From contig CBDBHZ010000001.1 of assembly GCA_965205905.1 (NCBI GenBank), forward strand, positions 124,001-188,000: DNA of 64,000 bases, read 5' to 3'. The notes under the pieces are model-generated. The model ran no database searches, was not told the origin of the DNA, and saw only the letters and a list, made by a program, of their open reading frames with translations. Both the position numbers and the translations under genes were made by a program. Every line of letters starts with the position of its first letter. The first letter of the stretch is position 1. Of this stretch, positions 55,287 to 63,685 are shown piece after piece. The DNA is from JAHZMA01 sp965205905. GTDB lineage: Bacteria > Pseudomonadota > Alphaproteobacteria > JABAAW01 > JAHZMA01.

Positions 55287-55757
55287 ATGGAATATCGCGC
55301 TGAACAAAATGTGTCGCTAACAGCAGAACAGATTTTTGAAATTATCTCGGATGTGGAATCCTATCACGATTTTCTGCCATGGTGTCAGGGTAGTCGGCTG
55401 GTGGAAACATTAAAAGATGATAGGCATATCGGCTTGTTGCTGATAGGGTTTCAGCATTTTAAGGAAAAATTTTACTCGGAAGTAAGGGTGGATAGGCAAA
55501 ATCTGCGGGTTGAAATGCGCGTGCCGATTGAATCCGATAACCCCAAATATCACAAAGCTAATAATGCAGTGAAACAGCTTTATGCTTATTGGCAATTAAC
55601 CCCGCAAAATGATGAGGCTGAAACAAATGTGGAGTTTTATATTGATTTCCATATGAAGCTAAAATTATATGACCAAATTCTATCACTGATGATGAAAGAT
55701 ACCATTGGCAAAATGGCGCAGGCGTTTATTATCCGTGCTGAGAAAGTCGCACATTAA
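55287..55757 (+). CDS. COQ10/RatA-like START-domain protein (ubiquinone-binding type)
   Basis: The 156-residue protein has the polyketide-cyclase/START fold of COQ10 and RatA: VSLTAEQIFEIISDVESYHDFLPWCQGSRL at the start, then FKEKFYSEVRVD, and VEFYIDFHMKLKLYDQILSLMM near the end. COQ10-like proteins bind ubiquinone and support respiration; the RatA toxin role is known only from some gammaproteobacteria. It follows lipA by 12 bases, a common alphaproteobacterial pairing. The last His codon and TAA begin a repeat end. Confidence 0.87.
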   Translation: MEYRAEQNVSLTAEQIFEIISDVESYHDFLPWCQGSRLVETLKDDRHIGLLLIGFQHFKEKFYSEVRVDRQNLRVEMRVPIESDNPKYHKANNAVKQLYAYWQLTPQNDEAETNVEFYIDFHMKLKLYDQILSLMMKDTIGKMAQAFIIRAEKVAH

Positions 55758-55912
55758 TATCCGCTAGAATTGTGGTTTCACCACAATTCTAGCGTAAACT
55801 AAAGTGAGTGAATCGAAATGCGGTGGGGTTAAGGGGCGTTCCTTGCGATTAGCAAGGTCGCAAAGCCCCTTCTAGCGAATTTTAGCTTTGCTAAAATTCT
55901 AGCGTATATAAA
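55753..55912. repeat. CGCTAGAATT-type hairpins and small repeat core between COQ10-like gene and tRNA-Thr
   Basis: CGCTAGAATTGTGGT (55762-55776) pairs perfectly with ACCACAATTCTAGCG (55780-55794), a 15-bp stem with three-base loop directly after the stop codon. A core GGTTAAGGGGCG ... AAGCCCC with CCTTGCGATTAGCAAGG and a second hairpin AATTTTAGC/GCTAAAATT follow. It ends TTCTAGCGTATATA just before the tRNA 3' end. Confidence 0.85.
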
Positions 55913-55913
55913 A

Positions 55914-55985
55914 TGCCGCGGAGTGGAATTGAACCACCGGCCTCGTCCTTACCAAGGACGCGCTCTGCCCCTGAGCTACCGCGGC
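55914..55985 (-). tRNA. tRNA-Thr (anticodon GGT)
   Basis: The reverse complement folds with acceptor GCCGCGG/CCGCGGC, anticodon arm CGTCC-TTGGTAA-GGACG with anticodon GGT, and T arm GGTGG-TTCAATT-CCACT (closing G-U). The discriminator is A and CCA is not encoded. The D loop is short. The 55986-56398 stretch that follows is AT-rich leader without a gene I can support. Confidence 0.93.
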
Positions 55986-56398
55986 GAATATATCTTCATG
56001 CTAATTACTATAATCAGTAATGCACCATGCTATAGAAACATACGCGCTTTTGTAAGGGATTTTTGTCACAGATGCAAGGGTGTTTCTTCACCAAACGCAT
56101 AAAATTTCACCGAATATCGCGTCCATGCGAATCACCTGAGATTTTTTAGTGAGCTTTTCGCAAGTTTGTCAATAAAAATGATGTTTTTTTACAAATGTTT
56201 GATTGTTAATATCAAGAATTTAACAAAATTTTGAAACTTATCCCCTAAATATGCGTTATTATGCCCTTAATTGCATTTTTTTGTTGCTAAAGCGTTACTT
56301 TTTTTTACAATGACATAAAGGGCATTCTCATCGAGATAGAATTTTTGATGCTGTGCCTTGAAAAGTCGCCAGAATGGCTGACCAGAAGGAGAATAATG

Positions 56399-57286
56399 AT
56401 GGCAAACGAAATTGGTGGTGCATTAGGGCAACAACCGCGTCCGCAAACCCAAATAAGAAATGATGCAAGTAATCTGCGTCGCAGTGGTGATGCTCCAGTG
56501 CCTGTGCAAGATGGTGGGCGTCGCAAATTGCAAATCACAGACCAGATTTTGGTGAATAATCGTCCGCAACTGCAAAACGAACAAGAAGCGTTTGACTTTA
56601 AAAGCGATCCGCGTGTGCAAAGCCTTTCTGGCGCGATTGATACCACAATATTATTGGAGGGTTCGCTTGATGAGGCGGCTGAAATCATTGAAGATTTACG
56701 CACCGCATTAGGTGCGGGTGCGGGTGATGCGCTAAGTCAGCTAACAGATGAGTTTAATCAAACATTTACCAATTTCACCAATCTGTTGCAAGATGGTGGC
56801 AGGGCGGGCAATAATTTGCTGGTATCGGAAGTAACGCGGTTGACGATTGAAATACCCAATAGCGAGCCTGTGGTGATTGAGGGCAGAAATATTTTGGCAA
56901 CCACAGAAAATGGCGGTATCTTTGAGCAAGATTTTTTATCGGTACGTGGCGAGTTTGATACTGAAAAGGTGGCGCAGATTATTGGCTCATCTAGCCCGTT
57001 TGATTTGGCGCAATTACCAGATAATGTGTTAGCGTCATTGCAGAATTTGTTGGTATCAGCACAGAGTAATGTGCAGAATTTTCGCGAAGATTTAACGCGT
57101 AACTTCACTAATTTACAACAGCTATTGCGCTCAGCAGAAGCGATTCAGGATATAGGCGTTGAGACAGCGATTATCGATGAGGAACGTGCCAATTTATTGG
57201 CGTTGCAAACGCGTCAGCAGTTGGAAAATATTGGTGATGGGTTGTTAGAAAACCGTCAAGAAGATATTTTACAATTTTTCCGTTAG
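56399..57286 (+). CDS. Divergent flagellin-like protein
   Basis: The ~295-residue protein stands at the head of the flagellin island. Its end, DEERANLLALQTRQQLENIG ... ILQFFR, matches the C-terminal D0 helix of alphaproteobacterial flagellins, while the N terminus (MANEIGGALGQQPRPQTQ) lacks the usual flagellin start and is Gln/Arg-rich. Helical stretches with hydrophobic heptads fill much of the centre. The start is ATG 56399, seven bases after AAGGAG; an adjacent ATG at 56396 is closer. It could be a minor filament or junction protein; the role is inferred from the C terminus and place. Confidence 0.6.
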   Translation: MANEIGGALGQQPRPQTQIRNDASNLRRSGDAPVPVQDGGRRKLQITDQILVNNRPQLQNEQEAFDFKSDPRVQSLSGAIDTTILLEGSLDEAAEIIEDLRTALGAGAGDALSQLTDEFNQTFTNFTNLLQDGGRAGNNLLVSEVTRLTIEIPNSEPVVIEGRNILATTENGGIFEQDFLSVRGEFDTEKVAQIIGSSSPFDLAQLPDNVLASLQNLLVSAQSNVQNFREDLTRNFTNLQQLLRSAEAIQDIGVETAIIDEERANLLALQTRQQLENIGDGLLENRQEDILQFFR

Positions 57287-57384
57287 GGACAATATAATAT
57301 ATCTGATGAGAGGGCTTGATTTTATCGTGCCATTATTATATTGTGACGTTATTATATTGAGGCATTAATTTTTTTGAGGTTGTT

Positions 57385-57516
57385 ATGGATAAGATTGATT
57401 TTCAAAAAGCACCAAAGCATCATTTGGATACATGGCGAAGATTTGTCATCGTTTGTGTTGTTACAATCGTTGGGGTAAGTGGTTTGTTAGGGTTGATGGC
57501 ATTGTTTTTGACTTAA
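57385..57516 (+). CDS. Small single-span membrane protein (possibly aa3-type oxidase subunit IV family)
   Basis: The 43-residue protein starts MDKIDFQKAPKHHLDTWRRF and has one C-terminal hydrophobic span ending MALFLT. GAGG lies seven to eight bases before the ATG. Length, the W-x2-F-x10-20-MALFL layout and topology resemble the tiny subunit IV of alphaproteobacterial aa3-type cytochrome oxidases, but the place in a flagellin island is odd for that. The call is tentative. Confidence 0.45.
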   Translation: MDKIDFQKAPKHHLDTWRRFVIVCVVTIVGVSGLLGLMALFLT

Positions 57517-57654
57517 AACACCTTAAAGTCAGTAAATATGACGAATAATCACATAAAAATACAAAATTATTCACAATATTTAATAAATAAATCTATATTT
57601 TTCAGTGCTTTATAAATATTTAAGCAATTTATGTCGTTTTAATTAAAATAATGC

Positions 57655-57684
57655 TTGCATTGTGTGGCGATTTACTGCTATAAT
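57655..57684 (+). promoter_or_regulatory. Flagellin promoter TTGCAT-18-TATAAT
   Basis: TTGCAT (57655-57660) and TATAAT (57679-57684) lie about 110 bases before the first flagellin. The preceding bases, AATAATGCTTGCAT, are identical at 59553-59566 before the second flagellin, whose spacer is 17. Both transcripts would begin with a similar GGCGCAGAAGC-like leader. Confidence 0.6.
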
Positions 57685-57772
57685 GATATTGTTCTTGGGG
57701 CAGAAGCATCAAGACGTTAAACCTGCACAGAAAGTGCTTATATTAACTTGCAGAATGCAAGCTTTGAATTAC

Positions 57773-57784
57773 TCTAGAATGGAG
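57773..57784 (+). promoter_or_regulatory. Flagellin leader motif TCTAGAATGGAG, copy 1
   Basis: The 12 bases containing the ribosome site occur before all four flagellin genes: 57773, 59660, 61153 and 62182, 8 to 11 bases before the start codon. The TCTAGAAT part is more than a ribosome site needs, so it may be bound by a regulator of flagellin mRNA (FlbT acts on flagellin leaders in Caulobacter). Confidence 0.55.
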
Positions 57785-57795
57785 GAAATTGAATC

Positions 57796-58719
57796 ATGTC
57801 AAGTGATATTACTTTGAGTTCAGCTCAAAGATCCACCCTTGTTTCATTGAAACGAACAAGCAATTTATCAGATAGAACCCAAATACGTTTAGCAACCGGT
57901 AACAGAATTAATGATGTTACGGATGGTGCTGAAAGTTATTTTTCGGCACGTGCATTAGATAATCGTGCAGAAGTCTTTTTAGATAGGCGCAGTAACATCG
58001 ATCAGGGCGTGTCAACATTACAGACAATGCTAGATGGTATTGATGCGCTTGATGAAATGTTAGGTCAGCTTCGCGGTTTGGTGCGTCAGTCGCGCTCGCA
58101 AAGTCCCGTAGAGCGTGCGGAAACAACAAAATCTTACGACAATGTTATAGAACAATTTACATTGATATTGAATGATACCACCTATCAAGGCGTTAATTTG
58201 TTAAACAATATCGATACCGCTCTCAGCATTGAATTTTCAGACCGTGAAGAGTCTGATATTGATGTGAGTGGCGTTGATATTTTAGATGTTGATGCGACCA
58301 ATGGCGGTATTTTTGCTGGTTCAACTGGTGGTTTGTTATTGTCGAATATTAGAAACATTACCACTGGATTTCCTAATACCCCACCTAATCAGGGGTTGAG
58401 TCAGGGGTTCTCGGTATTAAGTAACGCCAGTAGCTTGCTTGTGGTTGATCAATTAGACCGTATCTTATCAGATGCTCAAGAAAGGCTTGAAACACGTGCC
58501 AATTCGCTTGGTAATAATGTGGCAATTTTGCAAACAAGGATTGATTTTACTGATGCAGTATCAACCGAATTGATTGCAGGTGCTGATAAAATTACAACTG
58601 CCGACCTTAATGAAGAAGCTGCCAATTATACGGCGGTGGGCACGCAATATCAAATTGGTGTGCAATCATTAGCGACGTCAGCTCAGCGTTTACAGGCTCT
58701 CTTGCAAGTTATTCGGTAA
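57796..58719 (+). CDS. Flagellin, paralogue 1
   Basis: The 307-residue flagellin has the N-terminal D0/D1 region SSDITLSSAQRSTLVSLKRT with RLATGNRINDVTDGAESYFS, and the C-terminal EEAANYTAVGTQYQIGVQ ... LLQVIR. Only a short variable centre (~135-205) exists, so the filament subunit is nearly all core. It is the most diverged of the four paralogues. A promoter and the shared leader motif lie upstream. It is exported by the flagellar type III apparatus. Confidence 0.92.
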   Translation: MSSDITLSSAQRSTLVSLKRTSNLSDRTQIRLATGNRINDVTDGAESYFSARALDNRAEVFLDRRSNIDQGVSTLQTMLDGIDALDEMLGQLRGLVRQSRSQSPVERAETTKSYDNVIEQFTLILNDTTYQGVNLLNNIDTALSIEFSDREESDIDVSGVDILDVDATNGGIFAGSTGGLLLSNIRNITTGFPNTPPNQGLSQGFSVLSNASSLLVVDQLDRILSDAQERLETRANSLGNNVAILQTRIDFTDAVSTELIAGADKITTADLNEEAANYTAVGTQYQIGVQSLATSAQRLQALLQVIR

Positions 58720-58880
58720 TTATCAATCATCATTGATAATATTTAATGGTGCGATATAACAAAGATATATTTAGAAAAATAAATTTGTATCGCAGTATGA
58801 CACGCTGTTGCATAACAGCATAATTGATTGAGTGAGTTTAAGTAAACGCTCAGTTGGATGGTTCTAAAGCGGAGGAAAAA

Positions 58881-59429
58881 ATGACAAAATATAATAAAAT
58901 AACAGATTTGAAAGCAGCAAATAAGCACGCCTTATTGAGCTTGCGGTCAAAAAAAATCGCGCATCAGGCGCATGATACAACAATTATGATTGAGGATAAC
59001 ATTCCTCAATATAACAATCAGGAAGCGGTTTTGTTGAAAAATCAACTTACTGATTGTCGTGATACATTATTGGGTATGAGAAAATCAAGCAAAATTAAAA
59101 ATACTGGCAATGACGCAAAAAAGTCACTGACACTATTGGATAATTTGCTGAATCAGATGATAGGCGCAGATATGGCACAACAAGATTGCATCAGTAATCG
59201 CGTTAAGAAGAGTTTTGCCTCTAAAATGAAAATATTGGTTTGTGGCAGTGATGATTATATGCTTGGTAACAATAATGAAGCAAACTGCCAATCAGAAAGC
59301 TATCAGGCACAGCACCACATCTCTCTTGCGTTAAATGTTAATTTTTCGCACATTAAAAAATTTGAAAAACAGCACCACTATAATCCCCAAAAGCATCAGC
59401 TGATTATTGAAACAGCAGTGGCAGCATAG
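58881..59429 (+). CDS. Hypothetical protein between flagellin genes, 182 residues
   Basis: I do not recognise this protein. It is soluble, rich in Lys, Asn, Gln and His, with helical stretches such as NQEAVLLKNQLTDCRDTLLG, and lacks a signal peptide. GGAGG stands seven bases before the ATG, and a terminator follows 40 bases after the stop. The position between two flagellin genes suggests a flagellar role such as a chaperone or regulator (FlaF and FlbT are missing from the window), but no motif supports this. Confidence 0.6.
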   Translation: MTKYNKITDLKAANKHALLSLRSKKIAHQAHDTTIMIEDNIPQYNNQEAVLLKNQLTDCRDTLLGMRKSSKIKNTGNDAKKSLTLLDNLLNQMIGADMAQQDCISNRVKKSFASKMKILVCGSDDYMLGNNNEANCQSESYQAQHHISLALNVNFSHIKKFEKQHHYNPQKHQLIIETAVAA

Positions 59430-59468
59430 CATAATTTTATTTACAAGTTTCGTTTGTCTATACTTATC

Positions 59469-59496
59469 GGGCGTGTTTTTTTAGCACGCCTTTTTT
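59469..59496 (+). terminator. Rho-independent terminator after the hypothetical gene
   Basis: GGCGTG and CACGCC arms around a T-rich loop are followed by six T residues. Confidence 0.82.
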
Positions 59497-59560
59497 CTTT
59501 AATTTCAGTAGGTTACAAATATATTATTTCATAAAATGACGAAAAAACTAAAAATAATGC

Positions 59561-59589
59561 TTGCATCAGAACTCATTATACGCTATAAT
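59561..59589 (+). promoter_or_regulatory. Flagellin promoter TTGCAT-17-TATAAT
   Basis: TTGCAT (59561-59566) and TATAAT (59584-59589) precede the second flagellin by about 90 bases and match the arrangement at 57655-57684, including the upstream AATAATGC. Confidence 0.62.
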
Positions 59590-59659
59590 ACAAATTGTTA
59601 AAGGCGCAGAAGCTAACCTCTAACACAGAAAAACTAAACTTCAAGAATTGAAGTGCATA

Positions 59660-59671
59660 TCTAGAATGGAG
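59660..59671 (+). promoter_or_regulatory. Flagellin leader motif TCTAGAATGGAG, copy 2
   Basis: It lies eight bases before ATG 59680 and is identical to the other three copies. Confidence 0.55.
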
Positions 59672-59679
59672 ACCATATC

Positions 59680-60624
59680 ATGTCGAATGATATTACTTTA
59701 AGTTCTGCTCAACGGCAGACACTTTTATCTTTACAAGAAATTAGCGGTCTTTCCGACCGTACCCAGATTCGTTTAGCAACAGGTCGTGAAATTAACGACG
59801 TTACTGACGGCCCTGAAGAATATTTTGCAGCACGCACATTAGAAAAACGCGCAGGGTTACTTGATGGCCGCCGCGCTGAAATCGATCAGGGCATTTCCAC
59901 GATTCAAGCAGCATTAGAAGGTATTGATGCGCTAGATGAATTTATCGGGCAGCTGCGCGGTTTATCGCGCCAAGCACGCTCGCAAAGTGGCGAAGAACGC
60001 GCAGAAACAACAAAATCTTATGATAGTGTGGTAACGCAATTTAGAAATTTGCTTGAAGATACCTCTTATCAAGGTCTGAACTTACTTAATAATGTTACCG
60101 CTGATTTAACCGTTAAATTTTCGGAAGAAGATCAGTCATTGCTGGTGATTGACAGCGTCAATCTTCTTGCCGGTGGTGTTGCTTCTGCGGCTATTGCTGC
60201 TGGCAATATCTTTGCAGGCCGACCCTTTACCACTAATAATGGTGTGCGTGCGATTACCCGTGGTTTTACCACTGGTCTCGGTAGTGCTGGTGCGCGCGGT
60301 TTAAGCGCGGGCTTTTCAGTATTAAGTAATGCTGTTAATTTGCAATCACTCAATACGCTTGATGAACGGCTATCAGCTGCCCAAGAAAGGCTTGAAAGCC
60401 GTGCCAATGTGCTGGGCAACCATGTGGCAGTGTTGCAAACACGCCTGAATTACACGGATAATTTAATATCGAATCACATCACAGGTTCGGATAAAATTAA
60501 AAATGCCGACCTGAATGAAGAGGCTGCAAACTTAACGGCGACTGGCACCCAATATCAAATTGGTGTGCAAGCGTTGGGGGTTGCAGGGCAGAGGGTGCAA
60601 TCATTGTTACAAGTGATTCGGTAA
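59680..60624 (+). CDS. Flagellin, paralogue 2
   Basis: The 314-residue flagellin starts SNDITLSSAQRQTLLSLQEI and ends GTQYQIGVQALGVAGQRVQS followed by LLQVIR. Residues ~150-215 are a Gly/Ala-rich variable segment. The NLQSLNTLDERLSAAQERLE stretch near residue 225 is shared with paralogue 4, while paralogue 3 differs there. It has its own promoter and terminator, so it is probably transcribed alone. Confidence 0.93.
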   Translation: MSNDITLSSAQRQTLLSLQEISGLSDRTQIRLATGREINDVTDGPEEYFAARTLEKRAGLLDGRRAEIDQGISTIQAALEGIDALDEFIGQLRGLSRQARSQSGEERAETTKSYDSVVTQFRNLLEDTSYQGLNLLNNVTADLTVKFSEEDQSLLVIDSVNLLAGGVASAAIAAGNIFAGRPFTTNNGVRAITRGFTTGLGSAGARGLSAGFSVLSNAVNLQSLNTLDERLSAAQERLESRANVLGNHVAVLQTRLNYTDNLISNHITGSDKIKNADLNEEAANLTATGTQYQIGVQALGVAGQRVQSLLQVIR

Positions 60625-60649
60625 TTCTTTCATTATAACTCTCCTTAAT

Positions 60650-60692
60650 AAAGAGTGATTCGGAAACATTTGCGAATCACTCTTTAATTTTT
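60650..60692 (+). terminator. Rho-independent terminator after flagellin 2
   Basis: AAAGAGTGATTCG and CGAATCACTCTTT form a perfect 13-bp stem followed by AATTTTT, 26 bases after the stop. Confidence 0.88.
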
Positions 60693-60889
60693 CACTGATT
60701 CGATGATTTTTTGACATAAATATCAAAAAAATAATTTTTTTATTATTTATATTTATGCATCTTAATGCAAGTTTTTCATCGTGTCAATTTATTGAAATAG
60801 TCTCTTAAATATCTGTATATTATAGATATTTTTGCTTTTCTATTGCAAAAATAAGTGATAAAAGTTTGGTTTTTTTAACCAAGCTTCAC

Positions 60890-60919
60890 TGCGCTCGCTA
60901 TGATGGCGAGGCATTTTTT
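60890..60919 (+). terminator. Terminator-like hairpin in the 60693-61172 gap
   Basis: TGC-CTCGC and GCGAG-GCA arms with one mismatch around TATGATG are followed by TTTTTT. A smaller stem TTGGTT/AACCAA is just before it. No coding frame lies upstream, so it may end a small RNA. The rest of the gap (to 61152) is AT-rich leader of flagellin 3 with nothing else I can support. Confidence 0.4.
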
Positions 60920-61152
60920 ACTTGCATTCATCTCCATTACGTTTTACCATGAAGTCACCTTAAGGAAAAATCCTGAGGTCAATCTAGACAGCTAAAAGCG
61001 GTCGGTTTAAGCAGAATGCTTTATTTTCATGCCATTATGGCGTTTTATATTGTTTTTTTCTTACCTTTGTTTTTAGCATCTGCTTAAGACGGCAGATTGT
61101 TGTTTTGCTGAATGTAAAATATCGTTTAGATTGTTATTATACAAATATATGT

Positions 61153-61164
61153 TCTAGAATGGAG
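61153..61164 (+). promoter_or_regulatory. Flagellin leader motif TCTAGAATGGAG, copy 3
   Basis: It lies eight bases before ATG 61173, within a longer stretch ATATATGTTCTAGAATGGAG shared with copy 4. Confidence 0.55.
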
Positions 61165-61172
61165 ACATAGAC

Positions 61173-62123
61173 ATGGCAAGCGATATCACTCTGAGTTCAA
61201 CTCAGAGACAAACTCTCTTATCCTTACAACAGACTAGCAGACTTTCTGATCGCACACAGATTAGATTGGCAAGTGGTCGTGAGATTAACGGTGTGACCGA
61301 TGGTGCAGAAGATTTCTTCTCAGCACGGACACTACAACGGCGTTCAGGTATTCTGGCGCAACGCAACGAACAAGTTGATCAAGGTATTTCAACCGTCCAA
61401 GCAGCTTTGGAAGGTATTGATGCTCTTGATGAATTTTTATCACAGCTTCGTGGTTTGGTGCGTCAAGCACGCTCGCAAACTGCTGCTGAACGTGCGGAAA
61501 CAACAAATTCTTTTGAGAATGTATCTGAACAATTCAGACTTTTGCTTGAAGATAGTTCTTATCAAGGTTTGAACTTACTTAACAATCAAAATGCTAGTTT
61601 AGAAGTGAAATTCTCTGAGGATGTGGATTCTGAATTAACCATCCAAGGTGTGGATATTATTGTTAGCACGACTCTGGCAGCAGATGCACGCGCTGGTAAT
61701 ATTTTCGGCACACGCAGCTTCTTTTCAGGTGTTGCTAATGTTGTGAGTTCGGGTAATGTGCGTGGTGTTACGGCTGGTTTCGCAGGTACTGCTGGTGGCT
61801 TAAGTCAAGGCTTTTCAGTATTGAGTGCTGCTACTAATTTAAGTTCATTGAATGAGCTTGATGAACGCCTATCAGCGGCACAAGATAATCTTGAAAGCCG
61901 TGCGAATGTTTTGGCAAACAATGTTGCAATTTTACAAACACGTTTGAATTATGGTGAAAATTTAATTAGCAACCATGTTTCAGGTGCAGATAAGATTGTG
62001 AATGCCGACCTTAACGAAGAAGCCGCTAACCTAACTGCCACTGGCACACAATACCAAATTGGTGTTCAATCACTTGGTGTTGCGGGTCAACGGGTTCAAT
62101 CATTATTACAATTAATTAGGTAA
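61173..62123 (+). CDS. Flagellin, paralogue 3
   Basis: The 316-residue flagellin starts ASDITLSSTQRQTLLSLQQT. Its first ~160 residues and last ~75 are almost the same as in paralogue 4, at DNA level too, but the middle (about 160-240) differs sharply (TTLAADARAGNIFGTRSFFS here). This is a tandem duplicate whose exposed centre has diverged or been exchanged. The gap to the next flagellin is only 77 bases and has no terminator, so both may share a transcript. Confidence 0.93.
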   Translation: MASDITLSSTQRQTLLSLQQTSRLSDRTQIRLASGREINGVTDGAEDFFSARTLQRRSGILAQRNEQVDQGISTVQAALEGIDALDEFLSQLRGLVRQARSQTAAERAETTNSFENVSEQFRLLLEDSSYQGLNLLNNQNASLEVKFSEDVDSELTIQGVDIIVSTTLAADARAGNIFGTRSFFSGVANVVSSGNVRGVTAGFAGTAGGLSQGFSVLSAATNLSSLNELDERLSAAQDNLESRANVLANNVAILQTRLNYGENLISNHVSGADKIVNADLNEEAANLTATGTQYQIGVQSLGVAGQRVQSLLQLIR

Positions 62124-62181
62124 TTTTTTACCACGGCTTGAAAGGAAAAATCCTAATAGCCTATTTCATATAAATATATGT

Positions 62182-62193
62182 TCTAGAATGGAG
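62182..62193 (+). promoter_or_regulatory. Flagellin leader motif TCTAGAATGGAG, copy 4
   Basis: It lies seven bases before ATG 62201 and is identical to the other copies. Confidence 0.55.
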
Positions 62194-62200
62194 ACATAAA

Positions 62201-63163
62201 ATGGCAAGCGATATTACACTGAGTTCTACTCAAAGACAAACTCTTTTATCCTTACAACAGACTAGCAGACTTTCTGATCGCACACAGATTAGATTGGCAA
62301 GTGGTCGTGAAATTAACGGTGTTACCGATGGTGCAGAAGATTTCTTCTCGGCACGGACACTACAACGGCGTTCAGGTATTCTGGCGCAACGCAACGAACA
62401 AGTTGATCAAGGTATTTCAACCGTCCAAGCAGCTTTGGAAGGGATTGATGCTCTTGATGAATTTTTATCACAGCTTCGTGGTTTGGTGCGTCAAGCACGC
62501 TCGCAAACGGGTGCTGAACGTGCAGAAACAACAAATTCTTTTGAGAATGTTTCTGAACAATTTAGACTTTTGCTTGAAGATAGTTCTTATCAAGGTTTGA
62601 ACTTACTTAACAATCAAAATGCCAGTTTGGAAGTGAAATTCTCTGAGGATGTTGATTCTGAACTGACCATACAAGGTGTGGATATTATTATTAGCACGGC
62701 TACTGTTGTTAATGCAAATAACATCTTCGGTGGCACTCTAAACTTCTTTTCAGCTGGTGCTGGTAATGTTGTGAGTTCTGGTCATGTGCGTGGTATTACA
62801 AATGGCTTTGGTACTGTAGGTCCTGCTACTGAACGCGGTTTAAGTGGAGGCTTTTCAGCATTAAGTAATGCTATTAATTTGCAATCACTCAATACGCTTG
62901 ATGAACGTCTATCATTTGCGCAAGATCGTCTTGAAAGCCGTGCGAATGTTTTGGCAAATAATGTTGCAATTTTGCAAACACGTTTGAATTATGGTGAAAA
63001 TTTAATTAGCAACCATGTTTCAGGTGCAGATAAGATTGTGAATGCTGACCTTAACGAAGAAGCCGCTAACCTAACTGCCACTGGCACACAATACCAAATT
63101 GGTGTTCAATCACTTGGTGTTGCGGGTCAACGGGTTCAATCATTGTTACAACTTATTCGTTAA
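62201..63163 (+). CDS. Flagellin, paralogue 4
   Basis: The 320-residue flagellin shares its first ~160 residues (two or three changes) and its C terminus with paralogue 3. The centre has its own sequence (TATVVNANNIFGGTLNFFSA), then SALSNAINLQSLNTLDERLS like paralogue 2. It thus looks like a mosaic of paralogues 3 and 2, the product of gene conversion in the tandem array. A terminator follows about 60 bases downstream. Confidence 0.93.
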   Translation: MASDITLSSTQRQTLLSLQQTSRLSDRTQIRLASGREINGVTDGAEDFFSARTLQRRSGILAQRNEQVDQGISTVQAALEGIDALDEFLSQLRGLVRQARSQTGAERAETTNSFENVSEQFRLLLEDSSYQGLNLLNNQNASLEVKFSEDVDSELTIQGVDIIISTATVVNANNIFGGTLNFFSAGAGNVVSSGHVRGITNGFGTVGPATERGLSGGFSALSNAINLQSLNTLDERLSFAQDRLESRANVLANNVAILQTRLNYGENLISNHVSGADKIVNADLNEEAANLTATGTQYQIGVQSLGVAGQRVQSLLQLIR

Positions 63164-63224
63164 TTTTTATATTGGCAAGGTGGTTTTAACTATTTTGCAA
63201 AATATGAAAATGACAAAATCGAAA

Positions 63225-63256
63225 GGGGTGAGGCCATTATGGTCTCACCTTTTTTC
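63225..63256 (+). terminator. Rho-independent terminator after flagellin 4
   Basis: GGTGAGGCC and GGTCTCACC arms with one G-U pair around ATTAT are followed by TTTTTT. Confidence 0.85.
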
Positions 63257-63259
63257 TTT

Positions 63260-63685
63260 TTAATGATTGCTGTCAAAATCAGGCATGATGTTGCAATCAA
63301 TGCCTTCTTCATGCAAATCACGCAATTCTTCTATCTTTGCCTTGCCGTAAATATCACGCGGCGGCTCTTTTTGATAATGGATTTTGCGAATCTCTTCAGG
63401 AAATTTATCACCCACATTGTCAAAATTATCATGAATATGGGCGACCATTTTACGCGCCTGATGATGAATCTCAGCCAGATGTTGCTGTTGAGAGTCATTT
63501 TGCGATTGATTCTGAGTTGATTTCTTGCCAATATTGGGCGCGGAAGGTAATTGGGTGAGTTGATGACTGCCACAGAACGGGCATTCCACCAAATTTGTGG
63601 CTAATTGTTGCTGAAAACTTGCCTTATCCTTAAACCAAATTTCAAATTCATGTTGCTGACAACATTGCAAATTATAGGCAACCAT
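63260..63685 (-). CDS. DUF1178 family protein
   Basis: The 141-residue protein matches DUF1178 by MVAYNLQCCQQHEFEIWF at the start, the zinc-finger-like LVECPFCGSHQL near residue 35 and the C-terminal GKAKIEELRDLHEEGID. Function of the family is unknown. Two in-frame ATGs exist; 63685 lies seven bases from AAAGGA and begins at the conserved Met, so it is preferred to 63691. A Gln/Asn/Ser stretch (~55-67) is an insertion between the two conserved parts. Confidence 0.88.
   Translation of the reverse strand: MVAYNLQCCQQHEFEIWFKDKASFQQQLATNLVECPFCGSHQLTQLPSAPNIGKKSTQNQSQNDSQQQHLAEIHHQARKMVAHIHDNFDNVGDKFPEEIRKIHYQKEPPRDIYGKAKIEELRDLHEEGIDCNIMPDFDSNH

Noticed and set aside
55287..55757. Call of RatA toxin of a toxin-antitoxin pair
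   Set aside because: No RatB-like partner is adjacent, and the lipA neighbourhood in an alphaproteobacterium fits the COQ10-like respiratory role better.
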